From: Saccharospirillum salsuginis
GTDB taxonomy: Bacteria; Pseudomonadota; Gammaproteobacteria; Pseudomonadales; Natronospirillaceae
NCBI RefSeq assembly: GCF_014651855.1
Contig: NZ_BMXR01000002.1
Location: forward strand, 248,001-312,000
Reading direction: 5' to 3'
Length of the DNA stretch: 64,000 nt
In this document: piece by piece, positions 30,801-39,988 of the stretch
Position numbering within the stretch: position 1 is the first letter of the stretch
Layout of the letters: each line of letters starts with the position of its first letter
Translations under genes and position numbers: made by a program
The notes under the pieces: generated by a model
What the model was told of the DNA's origin: nothing
What the model saw: the letters and a program-made list of their open reading frames with translations, nothing else
Databases searched by the model: none

Positions 30801-31841
30801 GTGGATACCCGGCCGGCGACCGACCAGCACAACCGGGTCGGGTTGATCGCGGACACGCCCCTGGTGCAGCACATGCTGCATCAGGTGGTGGCCGACGCCG
30901 GCTACGAAGTGGCGGTCAACACCTCGCCGGAGCGGCTGAACGCCACCCTGCTGGACAGCGAGACGATACGCGTCTGGGTGGTCGAGCTGGAAAACCACGA
31001 CACCTGGGACACCTTCCTGAACGACCTGCTCGAGCGGGTCGAAGCGCCGATCCTGTTTGGTGATGGCGACATCCCCGGCAAGAACGACGAGCGCTATCCG
31101 CGCTGGCACAAGCGCATGCAGGACAAATTGCGCGCGCTGGCGCCGGTGGTCGAACCCAAGGTGGATGCTCCGGAAATCGACCTTGAGCGGCTGTTGAAGA
31201 CGACGCCTCGCCCGGTCTACACCCTGCCGGACCGGTTGAAGTCGGCGCCCAAGACCGAGTTGGGGCCGATCTGGGTGCTGTGTGCCTCCCTGGGCGGTCC
31301 GGAAGCGGTCAAGACCTTTCTCGACCTGTTACCGCGTGATCTGCCGGCCTGCTTCCTTTATGCCCAACACATCGACGCCGGCTGTCTGGACGCGCTGATC
31401 CAGTCCATCGGCCGACACACCGAACTGAAACTGGTACCCGGTGGCCACGGCTCCCAACTGGAAAACGGTCGCGTACATGTGGTGCCGGTCAACCACGAGA
31501 TCCGTTTTACCGAGAACCATGGGATCGTCTGGCAGAACAACCCCTGGTCCGGGCCTTATGGACCCAGCCACGACCATTTGTTGAAAAACGTGGTGACCCG
31601 GTTCGGGTCCGACACCAATGCCATCGTCTTCAGCGGCATGGGCAGCGACGGCGCGATCGGCGCCACCGAGGTGGAGTCCGCCGGCGGAACCGTCTGGGCG
31701 CAGGACCACGTCAGTTGCGTGCAAAGCTCGATGCCCGATTCCGCCGACCGTACCGGCGCCGTCGCCTGGCGGGGGTCCCCCGAAGCCATGGCCGAAAAAC
31801 TCATCGCCTGGTTGGATTCACACAGCACCCAGGTGGCTTGA
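30801..31841 (+). CDS. chpB: CheB-type methylesterase ChpB
   Basis: 346 residues. The C-terminal half is a CheB esterase with the triad S163 (CASLGGPEAV), H190 (YAQHID) and D283 (GMGSDGAIGA), so it should remove methyl groups added by PilK. The N-terminal 120 residues have a receiver-like pattern, but the phospho-Asp position reads VVELEN instead of LD, so phospho-control is doubtful. The GTG start immediately follows the chpA stop codon. Lies between chpA and chpC as in Pseudomonas. Confidence 0.9.
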   Translation: MDTRPATDQHNRVGLIADTPLVQHMLHQVVADAGYEVAVNTSPERLNATLLDSETIRVWVVELENHDTWDTFLNDLLERVEAPILFGDGDIPGKNDERYPRWHKRMQDKLRALAPVVEPKVDAPEIDLERLLKTTPRPVYTLPDRLKSAPKTELGPIWVLCASLGGPEAVKTFLDLLPRDLPACFLYAQHIDAGCLDALIQSIGRHTELKLVPGGHGSQLENGRVHVVPVNHEIRFTENHGIVWQNNPWSGPYGPSHDHLLKNVVTRFGSDTNAIVFSGMGSDGAIGATEVESAGGTVWAQDHVSCVQSSMPDSADRTGAVAWRGSPEAMAEKLIAWLDSHSTQVA

Positions 31842-31858
31842 TCAATCGAGGAAACACC

Positions 31859-32329
31859 ATGAAAGCAATGACACCGGCCGAACAGGACACCATCGTTTCC
31901 AGCCTGTTGGTCCCGATGCAGCAAAAGAATCTGTTGGTGCCCAACGTGGCGATTGCCGAAGTGGTGCCGAAATCGACCCTGTCACCGCTGGAAAATGCGC
32001 CGCCCTGGTTTCTCGGCTATCTGGAATGGCGCGGCGAGCAGGTGCCGGTACTCAGTTTCGAAGTCGCCAACAGCCAGGTGCACGCCCAGGATGCCAGTCA
32101 GGCCCGAATCGCCGTGTTCAACGCGGTTTCGGACAAGAGCCGTCGGCGCTTCTTCGGACTGCTGGTGCAGGGCATTCCGCGTCAGATCAAGCTGGGTGAG
32201 GCCGATATTCGCGAAGACAGCCAAGCCAGCCTGGCCCAGGCCGAGAAACAGGCCGTGATCACCCAGTTGGGCAAAGCCTCGATTCCGGATCTGGACTACC
32301 TGGAAGGTTTGGTCGCCCGGGTGGCCTAA
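31859..32329 (+). CDS. chpC: CheW-like protein ChpC
   Basis: 156-residue second CheW-domain adaptor of the Chp system. Seen: LVPMQQKNLLVPNVAIAEVV, WFLGYLEWRGEQVPVLSFE and a C-terminal helix. ATG 31859 is preceded by GAGGAAACACC, so I reject the longer frame starting inside chpB. Last gene of the cluster; it converges on cyaA with only 14 nt between stops. Confidence 0.9.
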   Translation: MKAMTPAEQDTIVSSLLVPMQQKNLLVPNVAIAEVVPKSTLSPLENAPPWFLGYLEWRGEQVPVLSFEVANSQVHAQDASQARIAVFNAVSDKSRRRFFGLLVQGIPRQIKLGEADIREDSQASLAQAEKQAVITQLGKASIPDLDYLEGLVARVA

Positions 32330-32345
32330 CGGCCATCGGCTTTTT
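32322..32345 (+). terminator. Possible terminator at the chpC/cyaA convergence
   Basis: TGGCC-TAAC-GGCCA forms a short stem over the chpC stop codon; flanking GCC/GGC can extend it, and TTTTT follows at 32341-32345. The stem is short and the U-tract is displaced, so this is a weak call. Confidence 0.35.
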
Positions 32346-35187
32346 AGAGCTTGGTCATCGCATCGTTAATGCGCTTCTCCAGCTTCAGTTTCGCCCGCAC
32401 GTAATGCATGGTTTGCGCCCGTCCGTAAGGTAGGCTGGCCAATACCCGGTCGGTCAGCGCCAGGTCGGTGATGTAGACCGGATAGCGCTGGCCCTGGGCG
32501 CGCAGGCCGAGTACATAGGAGGCGACGGCGGGATAGAATTGCTCGCCCAATTCCGCCGTACTGAATTCCTTGTCGTTGCAGATCATCTGATATTCGTAGC
32601 GCCCCTTGTTGTTCCGGTCCATCACCGCCTGCAGGTTGATGAACCGACCTTCCTGCATCAATCCATTCAAGCGGGCCCGTTTCAACTTGGCATCGCCGGC
32701 GCCCTTGCCCGCCAGTTCATAGCAGTTGACCGAACGCTGATGGAGGTGGAAGGCATCTTCCTCGCTGCGCTGGCGGTGTTCGGTGATGCGCAGAAACCGG
32801 ACCAGCGGTGCCAGCAAGGTGGGCAGGTTGTAATAGGGTTGGCGGAATTTCAGCAGTGAACCGTGTTCATCCAGCAGATACAGCGTGGCCTGGCGATCGG
32901 TCAGGCGGTAGACCAAGGTGATCGCAGTATCGCCGGGTTGTTCCCTGAGAACGGTTTTCAGATGGCTGCGCGGGGTGTCGAACAAGCGGTCCGGCCGAAT
33001 CAGGCTGGGAGCGGGTTGTTCGCTGCCCAGCCATTCGACCAGTTCGGCCTCGGATTCGAATTGCACGGGCTGGATTTGCTCGCCGGTGAAAAACAATGCC
33101 TGATACCGGTTCCCCAGGTTGTACAAAAAGCGGACCGGCCGGCCCATCAGTGATTCATACAGGCTGGTCATGGCGTCGCCGATCAGGTCCTGGACCCGCT
33201 TGGCGATCGCATGCGGTCGTGTCTGGTTGTGGCAATGGCATTCCACCAGCGGTTGGGATTGATTGGGCTTGCCGAGCCGGGTGAGCAGGAACTGGATGGC
33301 CTGGGGCAGGGCATCCTGGCCGGTGAACCGATCCACCATGACTTCCCCCCAGGAATTGATCGCCACCAGATCCAGCGTCGCCACCAGGTTTTCACGCAGG
33401 GCGCTGAAATCCAGGCTGTTGCTGCGTGCGGAAATCTTTTGCAGGCCGCGCTCGGTCAGGTGTTTGAGCGGATCGCAACCCAGGTTGATGAACACCAGAA
33501 CACGCTCGATCTGGGCCGGTTGAAAGTAGTTCGGCTGGCTGACCACCGGTCGATCCGAGGGCAGGGCCTGGCGCAGGGTCGCCAGCGTCTTGCGTACCTC
33601 GAACTCGGTCAATTCCTGGTGCCGGGCGAAGACCGGAATGTGCAGATGGGCTTCGAGCAGGCCGTTCAAATGGCACCAGAGCAGCGTTTCGAGCAGGCCG
33701 GGCGTTTTCTTCAATGCCGCCGGTTCATCGTCGTCGCCCTGGACCTGGCTGTAGGCCGCCCACTGGGTTTGGCCGGGTTGGCGGCGGTTGCTCTCTTCGT
33801 GAATGCGCACCTTCTCGTGACTGAGATCGACGTCCTGTCCGAAGCTGATGAAGTCGATCTTGCCGCGCCGGCGATCGAAGGCGGCGTGCAGCTTGCGGCT
33901 GAGAATCAGCAGGTCTTTCTGGCTCATCAGGTGGCTGCTTTGATGCTCGGCGGCGAACTGGGTCAGGAACCGGTAACTGTGCGTCAACTCGTTGACCAAC
34001 AGCTTGCGCTCGCGCATCACGTCCTGGACCGGCCAGTTGCGATGGCCATCGAGATAGCTCAGATAGGCGTCGCTCCATTGCCAGTCTTCCACCATCTGTT
34101 GCATCAGCCGACGCCGCCAGCCGACGGTGCGGATGCTGCGGCTCATGGGAATGCCGACCTTGAAGTAGAAGCAGCGTCGTACCAGTTCCAGTCGATCGGT
34201 CTCGCCCCGTTCGCGCAAATAGGTCTCGATGCGCTGGTAGAGCATCGCGTAGGGGTCGAGGTCGTTCAGCGTAAGGAAGTTGCTGTGGATGGCATTCTTG
34301 TAGCGGTGCGCCAGGCTGGTGACGGACGGAAACTCCCGCGCGTAGACTTCCAGCAGCAGCAATTTGAGCACAGACTTGTGCGGCGAATCGATGCCTTTGT
34401 AGAGCTGCCAGAGACCGGCGCCGATGAATTCACCGGGCGGCAGTTGCGGAATGGGCCCGAAATCGATGGTGTGTTCGGGGCGCAGCAACCCCTTGTCCTG
34501 GTATTCCCGGATGGTCGCTTCGTAATGGGTCTCGTCTTCGATCGGAACCAGCCACCAGGCCGGAGGGGCGCCGGCCAGCAGCTGGCCGGTTCGATAGAAT
34601 TCATCCAACAACAGAAAATGTTGGGTCGAGCCGCAGTTTTCGCCGGTCAGCGAACGCTGGTCGTTGCCCTGGAAATGGTGAGCGTCCATCAGGAAGAAAT
34701 GCACTTCCAGGTTGAACCCCTCCGCCCATTGGCTCAGTGCATGGGCTTTATATTCGAGCAATCGGATCTGTTCACCGCTGAGCTGGCTGCTGTAACACAC
34801 CCAGATATCCAGGTCCGACGTGGTCGACTGGGCGATGCTGCCGCTGGAACCCATCAGATAAAGGCTCATCAGCTGTGGCTGCATCGGGCGCAGGTCGGCC
34901 GGCTTGACGGATCGCTGGTAGCTTTGCAGCATCTGCACCGTACCCTGTGCCGGCGTGTAGTTGACCAGCCCCACCGGTATTTCCGGTTCGTCGACATAGC
35001 CCGGAGCCTGGGGCAGGTTGGTGTGAAACAGCAAGGGAATCAGATCCAGACATTGGCGCTGTTTCGCCTGCAAGCTGTCGCGCAGGCGCGACAGACGGCC
35101 ATCGTTGACGGTGAGAAATCGCTCGCGTCGCTCCTGAAGCGTTGGCCAGCTGGGGGTGGAAGTCGTTACTGCCGGTGCGTCCGCCAC
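32344..35187 (-). CDS. cyaA: Class I adenylate cyclase
   Basis: Enzyme making cyclic AMP, 947 residues from the GTG at 35187; the E. coli enzyme has 848. The catalytic nucleotidyltransferase block is clear: LMGSSGSIAQSTTSDLDIWV with the paired Asp, then CYSSQ and FFLMDAHHF. Regulatory C-terminal half follows. The frame is open to a GTG at 35289, but that stretch overlaps an A/T-rich promoter-like segment and does not match the family start; 35187 is my choice and remains uncertain. Convergent with chpC and divergent from ompR-envZ. Confidence 0.93.
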   Translation of the reverse strand: MADAPAVTTSTPSWPTLQERRERFLTVNDGRLSRLRDSLQAKQRQCLDLIPLLFHTNLPQAPGYVDEPEIPVGLVNYTPAQGTVQMLQSYQRSVKPADLRPMQPQLMSLYLMGSSGSIAQSTTSDLDIWVCYSSQLSGEQIRLLEYKAHALSQWAEGFNLEVHFFLMDAHHFQGNDQRSLTGENCGSTQHFLLLDEFYRTGQLLAGAPPAWWLVPIEDETHYEATIREYQDKGLLRPEHTIDFGPIPQLPPGEFIGAGLWQLYKGIDSPHKSVLKLLLLEVYAREFPSVTSLAHRYKNAIHSNFLTLNDLDPYAMLYQRIETYLRERGETDRLELVRRCFYFKVGIPMSRSIRTVGWRRRLMQQMVEDWQWSDAYLSYLDGHRNWPVQDVMRERKLLVNELTHSYRFLTQFAAEHQSSHLMSQKDLLILSRKLHAAFDRRRGKIDFISFGQDVDLSHEKVRIHEESNRRQPGQTQWAAYSQVQGDDDEPAALKKTPGLLETLLWCHLNGLLEAHLHIPVFARHQELTEFEVRKTLATLRQALPSDRPVVSQPNYFQPAQIERVLVFINLGCDPLKHLTERGLQKISARSNSLDFSALRENLVATLDLVAINSWGEVMVDRFTGQDALPQAIQFLLTRLGKPNQSQPLVECHCHNQTRPHAIAKRVQDLIGDAMTSLYESLMGRPVRFLYNLGNRYQALFFTGEQIQPVQFESEAELVEWLGSEQPAPSLIRPDRLFDTPRSHLKTVLREQPGDTAITLVYRLTDRQATLYLLDEHGSLLKFRQPYYNLPTLLAPLVRFLRITEHRQRSEEDAFHLHQRSVNCYELAGKGAGDAKLKRARLNGLMQEGRFINLQAVMDRNNKGRYEYQMICNDKEFSTAELGEQFYPAVASYVLGLRAQGQRYPVYITDLALTDRVLASLPYGRAQTMHYVRAKLKLEKRINDAMTKL

Positions 35188-35424
35188 TGGGCATGAACCT
35201 GAATATGATGAATATAGGGAAAGTGTGACTGATGTCCCAAGTGTAGTCGATATCGGCCGTTGTCCCGAACCATTGAACATCGGATTCACCGGGTGCGGTG
35301 TCGGGCGGGCGTACTGCGTTATGACTGTTATACTTTGTTACAAAGCGGACACCCGGCTCGGGGTACACTTTGGCGGCCGGTCAGACCGGACTTCTCATGC
35401 AGTAATCGAAATAATGGATCAGAG

Positions 35425-36150
35425 ATGCAGTCAGAACAACAAAAGCGCATCCTGGTTGTGGATGACGACGAAGACATCCGTGACCTGTTGAAAGAATATC
35501 TGGAAAAAAACGGCTTTGCCGTCTCCAGCGCCGCCGATGGTCAGCAAATGCACCAACTCTGGCCCGCGCAACGGTTCGACCTGATGGTGCTGGACATCAT
35601 GATGCCCGGCGACGACGGTTTCACCCTGTGCAAGGAGGTGCGCGCCAAATCCAAGGTGCCCATCATCATGCTGACCGCCGGCTCCGACGAGACCGATCGT
35701 ATTATCGGTCTGGAGCTGGGCGCGGACGACTATGTCGGCAAACCCTTCAATCCGCGCGAGTTGTTGGCCCGAATCAAGGCCGTGCTGCGGCGCTACGAAG
35801 ACGGTGGCGAACGCCATGCGCTGGACAGTGCCCATAAAATCCGCTTCGGCGATTGGCACCTTGACCTGACCAACCGCGAGCTGACCGACCCGGACGGCGA
35901 TGTTCAATCCCTGAACGGTGCGGATTTCAACTTGTTGCAGCTGTTTCTCTCCCGGCCGGGTGAAGTGCTCAGTCGTGACGATTTGAGCCATCATCTGCGC
36001 GGCCGTGATTCCTCGCCATTCGATCGTTCCATCGATGTCCAGATCAGCCGACTGCGCAGCCGGTTACACGATGACGGCAAGTCCCCCCAGCTGATCAAGA
36101 CCGTGCGCGGGGCCGGCTACATCCTGACGGTGCCGGTGGTTACCGACTGA
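35425..36150 (+). CDS. ompR: Response regulator OmpR
   Basis: 241-residue OmpR/PhoB-family regulator. Receiver with D57 (LMVLDIMMPGDDG), KPFNPRELLARIKAVLRR at the end of the receiver, and a C-terminal winged helix (LNGADFNLLQLFLSRPGEVLS, DRSIDVQISRLRSRL, IKTVRGAGYIL). I chose ATG 35425 (MQSEQQKRILVVDDD) over a longer frame with a non-homologous N-terminus. Followed 2 nt later by the kinase gene. An osmotic-stress role is from family knowledge. Confidence 0.94.
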   Translation: MQSEQQKRILVVDDDEDIRDLLKEYLEKNGFAVSSAADGQQMHQLWPAQRFDLMVLDIMMPGDDGFTLCKEVRAKSKVPIIMLTAGSDETDRIIGLELGADDYVGKPFNPRELLARIKAVLRRYEDGGERHALDSAHKIRFGDWHLDLTNRELTDPDGDVQSLNGADFNLLQLFLSRPGEVLSRDDLSHHLRGRDSSPFDRSIDVQISRLRSRLHDDGKSPQLIKTVRGAGYILTVPVVTD

Positions 36151-36152
36151 CC

Positions 36153-37595
36153 ATGCGCTTCCGGTTCTCATCGCTTTATAGCCGGTTGCTGGTGCTGATG
36201 GTGTTGGGGTTGATCAGCGCCTTTACCATCAGCAACTACGTCTGGCTGTATTTTCTGGAGTTGCAGCGCCAGGAGCAGGGCGAGTCCATGGCGCGGGATC
36301 TGGCGTTTTCCATGGGGTCGACCATGGAGTTCATTCGCGCTTACCCACGCGATTACCGACACATCATCATCAATCAGCTGCGGGATATGGGCGGCTCCCG
36401 GTTTCTGGTATCGATCAATGATGAATTCATCGATGTAGAGCCCATACGCAATTCAGCGGCGAAACAGCGCTTTCTGACCGACTTCAACCAAGCGGTCGAA
36501 GAAAAACTGGGTCAGCGTCTGGCCGACCTGCACGTCGAATTCGCCGATCCCCGATTCCTGAACGTCTACAAGAACGACATCCGTCTGGTCGATCTGCCGC
36601 CACGCTGGGCTCAGAACACGCTGATTCTGGAGCCCGATCCGCCACCGGTCATCGTCGCCCAGGTGCCGGTTGGAGAGACCGAATGGTTGTACCTCGCCGG
36701 TTTACTGCCCGACCCCTATTTCCTGAGCGAAACCGAATACCTCGACAAAGGGCAATTGCTGTTCCTGGCGACGCTGATGATCATCCTGGTCGCCATCCTC
36801 TGGGTGGTGGTGCGCTGGCTGACCCGACCGCTCAGCAATCTGTCCTCGGCCGCCCGCCAATTGGGGACGGACATCCATCTGGCTCCGCTGGACGAGACAG
36901 GGACCCGGGAAGTGAAAGAGACCGCACGGGCTTTCAACCTGATGCAGGAGCGGGTGCTGCGCTTCGTCGATGACCGGGAACGGATGTTTTCGGCCATCTC
37001 GCACGATCTGAAAACGCCCATCACTCGCCTGCGTTTACGGGCCGAAATGATGGAGGATGATTCGTCGGTCAAGACCAAGATGATCAAGGATCTGGAAGAG
37101 CTCGAAGGCATGGTCAAGGGCGCCCTCGACCTGGGGCGCAGTACCGACGTTCACGAGGCAACCCATCCGATCGACATCAACCAGATGGTGCAAACCCTGA
37201 AAGACGACCTGGACCTGATCGGTTACGACCTGCAGATTCAGGGAAGGGCGCAGCGGCCCTTTTTCGGTAAACCGCTGGCGCTGAAACGCTGTCTGTCGAA
37301 CCTGGTCCACAACGCCGCCTTTTACGGGACCCATGTCCGGCTCGATGTCGTCGACAGCCGCCAGGAACTGAAGATCTATGTCGTCGACAACGGTCCCGGC
37401 ATACCCGAGAACCAGTTAAGCAAGGTGTTCGAACCCTATGTGCGACTGGAGATTTCGCGCAACCGCAACACCGGCGGCGCGGGCCTGGGCTTGAGCATCG
37501 CCCGTAACATCGCTCATGCCCACGGCGGCCAGCTCAAGCTGCGCAACCGCATTGGCGGCGGCCTGGAGGCCGCGGTGCTGCTGCCGAGACGTTGA
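36153..37595 (+). CDS. envZ: Sensor histidine kinase EnvZ
   Basis: 480-residue inner-membrane kinase partner of OmpR. Membrane helices at about 10-30 and 203-225 flank a periplasmic domain of about 170 residues; HAMP follows (WLTRPLSNLSSAARQLG). Phospho-His H284 is in FSAISHDLKTPITRLRLR. ATPase boxes: N (LKRCLSNLVHNAAFYG), G1 (VVDNGPGIPE), F and G2 (GGAGLGLSIARNIAHAHGG). The sequence order and the TPITRLRLR stretch are EnvZ-like. Coupled to ompR with 2 nt between. Confidence 0.93.
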   Translation: MRFRFSSLYSRLLVLMVLGLISAFTISNYVWLYFLELQRQEQGESMARDLAFSMGSTMEFIRAYPRDYRHIIINQLRDMGGSRFLVSINDEFIDVEPIRNSAAKQRFLTDFNQAVEEKLGQRLADLHVEFADPRFLNVYKNDIRLVDLPPRWAQNTLILEPDPPPVIVAQVPVGETEWLYLAGLLPDPYFLSETEYLDKGQLLFLATLMIILVAILWVVVRWLTRPLSNLSSAARQLGTDIHLAPLDETGTREVKETARAFNLMQERVLRFVDDRERMFSAISHDLKTPITRLRLRAEMMEDDSSVKTKMIKDLEELEGMVKGALDLGRSTDVHEATHPIDINQMVQTLKDDLDLIGYDLQIQGRAQRPFFGKPLALKRCLSNLVHNAAFYGTHVRLDVVDSRQELKIYVVDNGPGIPENQLSKVFEPYVRLEISRNRNTGGAGLGLSIARNIAHAHGGQLKLRNRIGGGLEAAVLLPRR

Positions 37596-37659
37596 ACGCG
37601 TCTGTTCCGTTCACACGCAAACCGGTTATCCTCCCCTCCCTCAACAGTATTCACGGTGC

Positions 37660-37688
37660 TTGGCTTGGCTGTCGAGATTCGCTATAGT
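37660..37688 (+). promoter_or_regulatory. Promoter of deoD-cdd
   Basis: TTGGCT (37660-37665) and TATAGT (37683-37688) with a 17-nt spacer, 40 nt before the deoD ATG. A RutR-like box follows at 37697-37712. Confidence 0.6.
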
Positions 37689-37696
37689 GCCAAAAC

Positions 37697-37712
37697 TTGA
37701 ACGATTGGTCAG
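37697..37712 (+). promoter_or_regulatory. RutR-like operator candidate upstream of deoD-cdd
   Basis: TTGAACGATTGGTCAG matches 11 of the 14 defined positions of the E. coli RutR box (TTGACCA-nn-TGGTCAA) and 13 of 16 positions of a similar site at 41459-41474. It lies about at the transcription start of a nucleoside-salvage operon, so repression relieved by a pyrimidine is a reasonable guess. Confidence 0.35.
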
Positions 37713-37728
37713 AAATTAAGAGGTGCTC

Positions 37729-38445
37729 ATGCCCACTCCCCATATCAACGCCCAGACGGGCGACTTCGCCAAGACCGTCCTGATGCCGGGTGACCCGCTG
37801 CGGGCCCAGTTCATCGCCGAGAATTTTCTCGACGACGTTCGTCAGGTGACCGACGTGCGCAACATGTTCGGCTTCACCGGTACCTACCAGGGCAAGCCGA
37901 TTTCCATCATGGGGTCGGGCATGGGTGTTCCTTCCATGTCCATCTACGCCAAGGAACTGATCACCGACTACGGCGTCCGCAACCTCATCCGTGTTGGCAC
38001 CTGCGGCGCCATCTCCCAGGACATCCAGCTGCGTGACGTCATCATCGCCATGGGCGCCAGCACCGATTCGGGCGTCAACCGCCTTCGCCTCAATGGCTAC
38101 GACTTCGCCGCCCTGGCCGACTTCGGCCTGCTGGAAAAATCCGTCGCCTCGGCCCGCAAAGCCGGCATCGACGTGCGCGTCGGCAACATCTTCACGTCCG
38201 ACCTGTTCTACTCTCCGGACACGACGCTGATGTCCACTCTCGAGAAAATGGGCGTTCTCGCCGTCGACATGGAAGCGGCCGGCCTCTACGGTGTCGCCGC
38301 CGAATTCGGTGCCAAGGCGTTGACCGTGCTGACCGTTAGCGACCACATCACCCGGGGTGAAGCCACCACCTCCGACGAGCGCCAGACGACGTTCAATGAC
38401 ATGATCCGGCTTACGCTGGATGCGACCCTGGATCTGGACGAATGA
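37729..38445 (+). CDS. deoD: Purine-nucleoside phosphorylase DeoD
   Basis: 238-residue hexameric-type phosphorylase that splits purine (deoxy)nucleosides to base and (deoxy)ribose 1-phosphate. Seen: [18 protein letters not shown] (phosphate site), [35 protein letters not shown] (substrate Glu-Met-Glu region) and TVSDHI (catalytic Asp). ATG 37729 has AGAGG at a good distance; a GTG at 37723 is also in frame. It overlaps cdd by 4 nt, so the two form a nucleoside-salvage operon. Confidence 0.97.
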   Translation: MPTPHINAQTGDFAKTVLMPGDPLRAQFIAENFLDDVRQVTDVRNMFGFTGTYQGKPISIMGSGMGVPSMSIYAKELITDYGVRNLIRVGTCGAISQDIQLRDVIIAMGASTDSGVNRLRLNGYDFAALADFGLLEKSVASARKAGIDVRVGNIFTSDLFYSPDTTLMSTLEKMGVLAVDMEAAGLYGVAAEFGAKALTVLTVSDHITRGEATTSDERQTTFNDMIRLTLDATLDLDE

Positions 38446-38858
38446 CCACGCTCGACCCCAAACTGAAGGCGGCGGCCCGGACGGTGGCCGCCCACGCCTA
38501 TGTGCCCTACAGCGACTTCCCGGTCGGCGCGGCATTGAAGACGGCCGACGGCCGGGTGTTCACCGGCTGCAACGTCGAGAACCGCTCTTACCCGCTGGGC
38601 ATGTGCGGCGAACGCAACGCCATCGGCGCCGCTGCGGCCGCTGGTGTCCGCCCCGGTGAGATCCGCGAACTGGTGATCTACATGCCCGGCGACCGCTTGT
38701 TTTCGCCCTGCGGCGGCTGTCGCCAGGTCATCGCCGAGTTCCTGCCCGCCGATGCGCGTGTCTGGGCGACGAACGATGGCGTGTCGTTCAAAGAGTGGAC
38801 GGCTGAAGAGCTGCTGCCTGACGGGTTCAGTTTTGATGGCCTGGAGCCTTCCGTTTGA
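38442..38858 (+). CDS. cdd: Cytidine deaminase (short, tetrameric type)
   Basis: 138-residue zinc enzyme converting (deoxy)cytidine to (deoxy)uridine. Ligands are C55 in MCGERNA with catalytic E57, and C90/C93 in PCGGCRQ; substrate residues sit in [10 protein letters not shown]. The length is that of the tetrameric Bacillus/human form, not the 294-residue dimeric E. coli enzyme. Overlaps deoD as ATGA. Confidence 0.97.
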   Translation: MTTLDPKLKAAARTVAAHAYVPYSDFPVGAALKTADGRVFTGCNVENRSYPLGMCGERNAIGAAAAAGVRPGEIRELVIYMPGDRLFSPCGGCRQVIAEFLPADARVWATNDGVSFKEWTAEELLPDGFSFDGLEPSV

Positions 38859-38886
38859 CCCTGGCTAATTGTCCTATTGTGCCAGG

Positions 38887-38997
38887 GGCTGGGATGGAGG
38901 TAGTAGTCTTCGGGGTCGCCGTGAATACGTCCATGTAGGCTTGGCGGCCGCATCCCTGCGGCCGACATCCCCGAAAACCACTACCCCCACCCCAGCC
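38887..38997 (-). repeat. Y-shaped palindromic element, copy 3
   Basis: Arms of 29 nt (38887-38915 against 38969-38997) pair with a few mismatches and enclose hairpins TACG-TCCA-TGTA and GGCCGCA-TCCC-TGCGGCC. The GGA-loop strand is minus. It lies between the convergent cdd and TrmB-like genes. Confidence 0.8.
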
Positions 38998-39058
38998 TGA
39001 ACGATCCGTGGCTCGATACTAAAGAAGACTTTCTATCCTTTCGTCCGACTGAATTTGG

Positions 39059-39080
39059 CGAGAGGCCTCTCTCGGTTTTT
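39059..39080 (+). terminator. Probable rho-independent terminator downstream of deoD-cdd
   Basis: CGAGAG-GCCT-CTCTCG stem (39059-39074) followed by GTTTTT. Located 200 nt after cdd, beyond the palindromic element. Confidence 0.5.
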
Positions 39081-39239
39081 CTTTCGCTTTCGATTACCTA
39101 GTGGAAGTATCCATTGCTTTGTGAAGTTCCATCGATGTTTTGGAATGTGAATAGTGCGGTGGCACGGGCCTATGTCACCCAAGGCGTCTAAGCAAGATAC
39201 AACCCAGGCACAAAATAGCCCATTGGCAGCGTTTTGAGA

Positions 39240-39986
39240 CTAGAGAGTCTCCCACAGAGTATTGAAAATGACCTGTTGGGTGTTGGCGATGGTGGGAGAG
39301 TTGATGACCACCGCCGTTGGCAGGTCGCCGTGGCTCAGGGAGATCATCGCCAACTTCGGGGGATAGATGGCGATGTAGCTGCCGGCGCGGTCGCTGGATT
39401 TTTCGTTGATCCATTTGCGGTCCGCCAACGGCGCTTCTTCGCCACCCTCGCCGATCGCGATGACCTTCACGTTGATGCCCAGCTTTACCCGTTGGCGGGT
39501 GTAGTTCGGAAAGGGGCGGTACAGGTATTTCCGGATCGCCTTGGCGGAGTAGATGCAGTAACTGCGTGTTTCCTGCTCGCTCACCGTCGACAAAATGTCT
39601 TTCAGTACCAGTTCGATGCCGTCGTCGCCCTCGTAGTAGTGGACATCCGCATTACCGGTCGCCGGCCTCAGGTGACTCAGTTCCGGTATCACCTTGTCGT
39701 CCAGCAATTCCATCGCCTCGGTGACCTGCTGCTGGTGATTCAGCGCCAATTCTTTCAATCGTTGTGGTGGTTCGGCGCTGAAGTGGCGTCGCTTGCCCTT
39801 GGGGAAATAGCTGACCACGCCTTTTTGCTGCATGCGTTTCAGCAGTTCGTGGGTCGTTCCCCGGTTGATGCCGGCGCGGTCGGCGATGTCGCGAATCGAA
39901 GCCGGGCCGGATTGAAGCAGAGCCAGGTAGATGCGGGTTTCACGGGGTTCGAGTCCGAAGATTTTCAGCACTTCCGCGGTGTTCAT
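39240..39986 (-). CDS. TrmB-family transcriptional regulator
   Basis: 248 residues. The N-terminal winged helix is TrmB-like: LGLEPRETRIYLALLQSG-type start (here FGLEPRETRIYLALLQSG), RDIADRAGINRGTTHELLKRM recognition helices, and VVSYFPKGKRRHFSAEPP wing. The C-terminal two-thirds resembles a small-molecule sensor domain of unknown ligand. ATG 39986 is preceded by AAGGAG; a longer frame upstream overlaps the neighbour and is rejected. It follows the flavin reductase gene by 2 nt and is probably co-transcribed with it. TrmB proteins are common in archaea and less so in gammaproteobacteria. Confidence 0.8.
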   Translation of the reverse strand: MNTAEVLKIFGLEPRETRIYLALLQSGPASIRDIADRAGINRGTTHELLKRMQQKGVVSYFPKGKRRHFSAEPPQRLKELALNHQQQVTEAMELLDDKVIPELSHLRPATGNADVHYYEGDDGIELVLKDILSTVSEQETRSYCIYSAKAIRKYLYRPFPNYTRQRVKLGINVKVIAIGEGGEEAPLADRKWINEKSSDRAGSYIAIYPPKLAMISLSHGDLPTAVVINSPTIANTQQVIFNTLWETL

Positions 39987-39988
39987 GG

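Larger units (their letters stand above)
38859..39239. other. Convergent intergenic region after cdd
   Basis: 381 nt between the cdd stop and the stop of the TrmB-like gene. Contains palindromic element copy 3 and a probable terminator (39059-39080). The stretch 39082-39239 shows no gene or motif I can support. Confidence 0.6.

Noticed and set aside
33211..35196. 661-codon plus-strand frame opposite cyaA
   Set aside because: Antisense shadow; cyaA itself shows the catalytic motif and expected length.
35190..35260. Possible CRP site (TGTGA near 35223) upstream of cyaA
   Set aside because: Only one half-site fits; the second half does not match TCACA.
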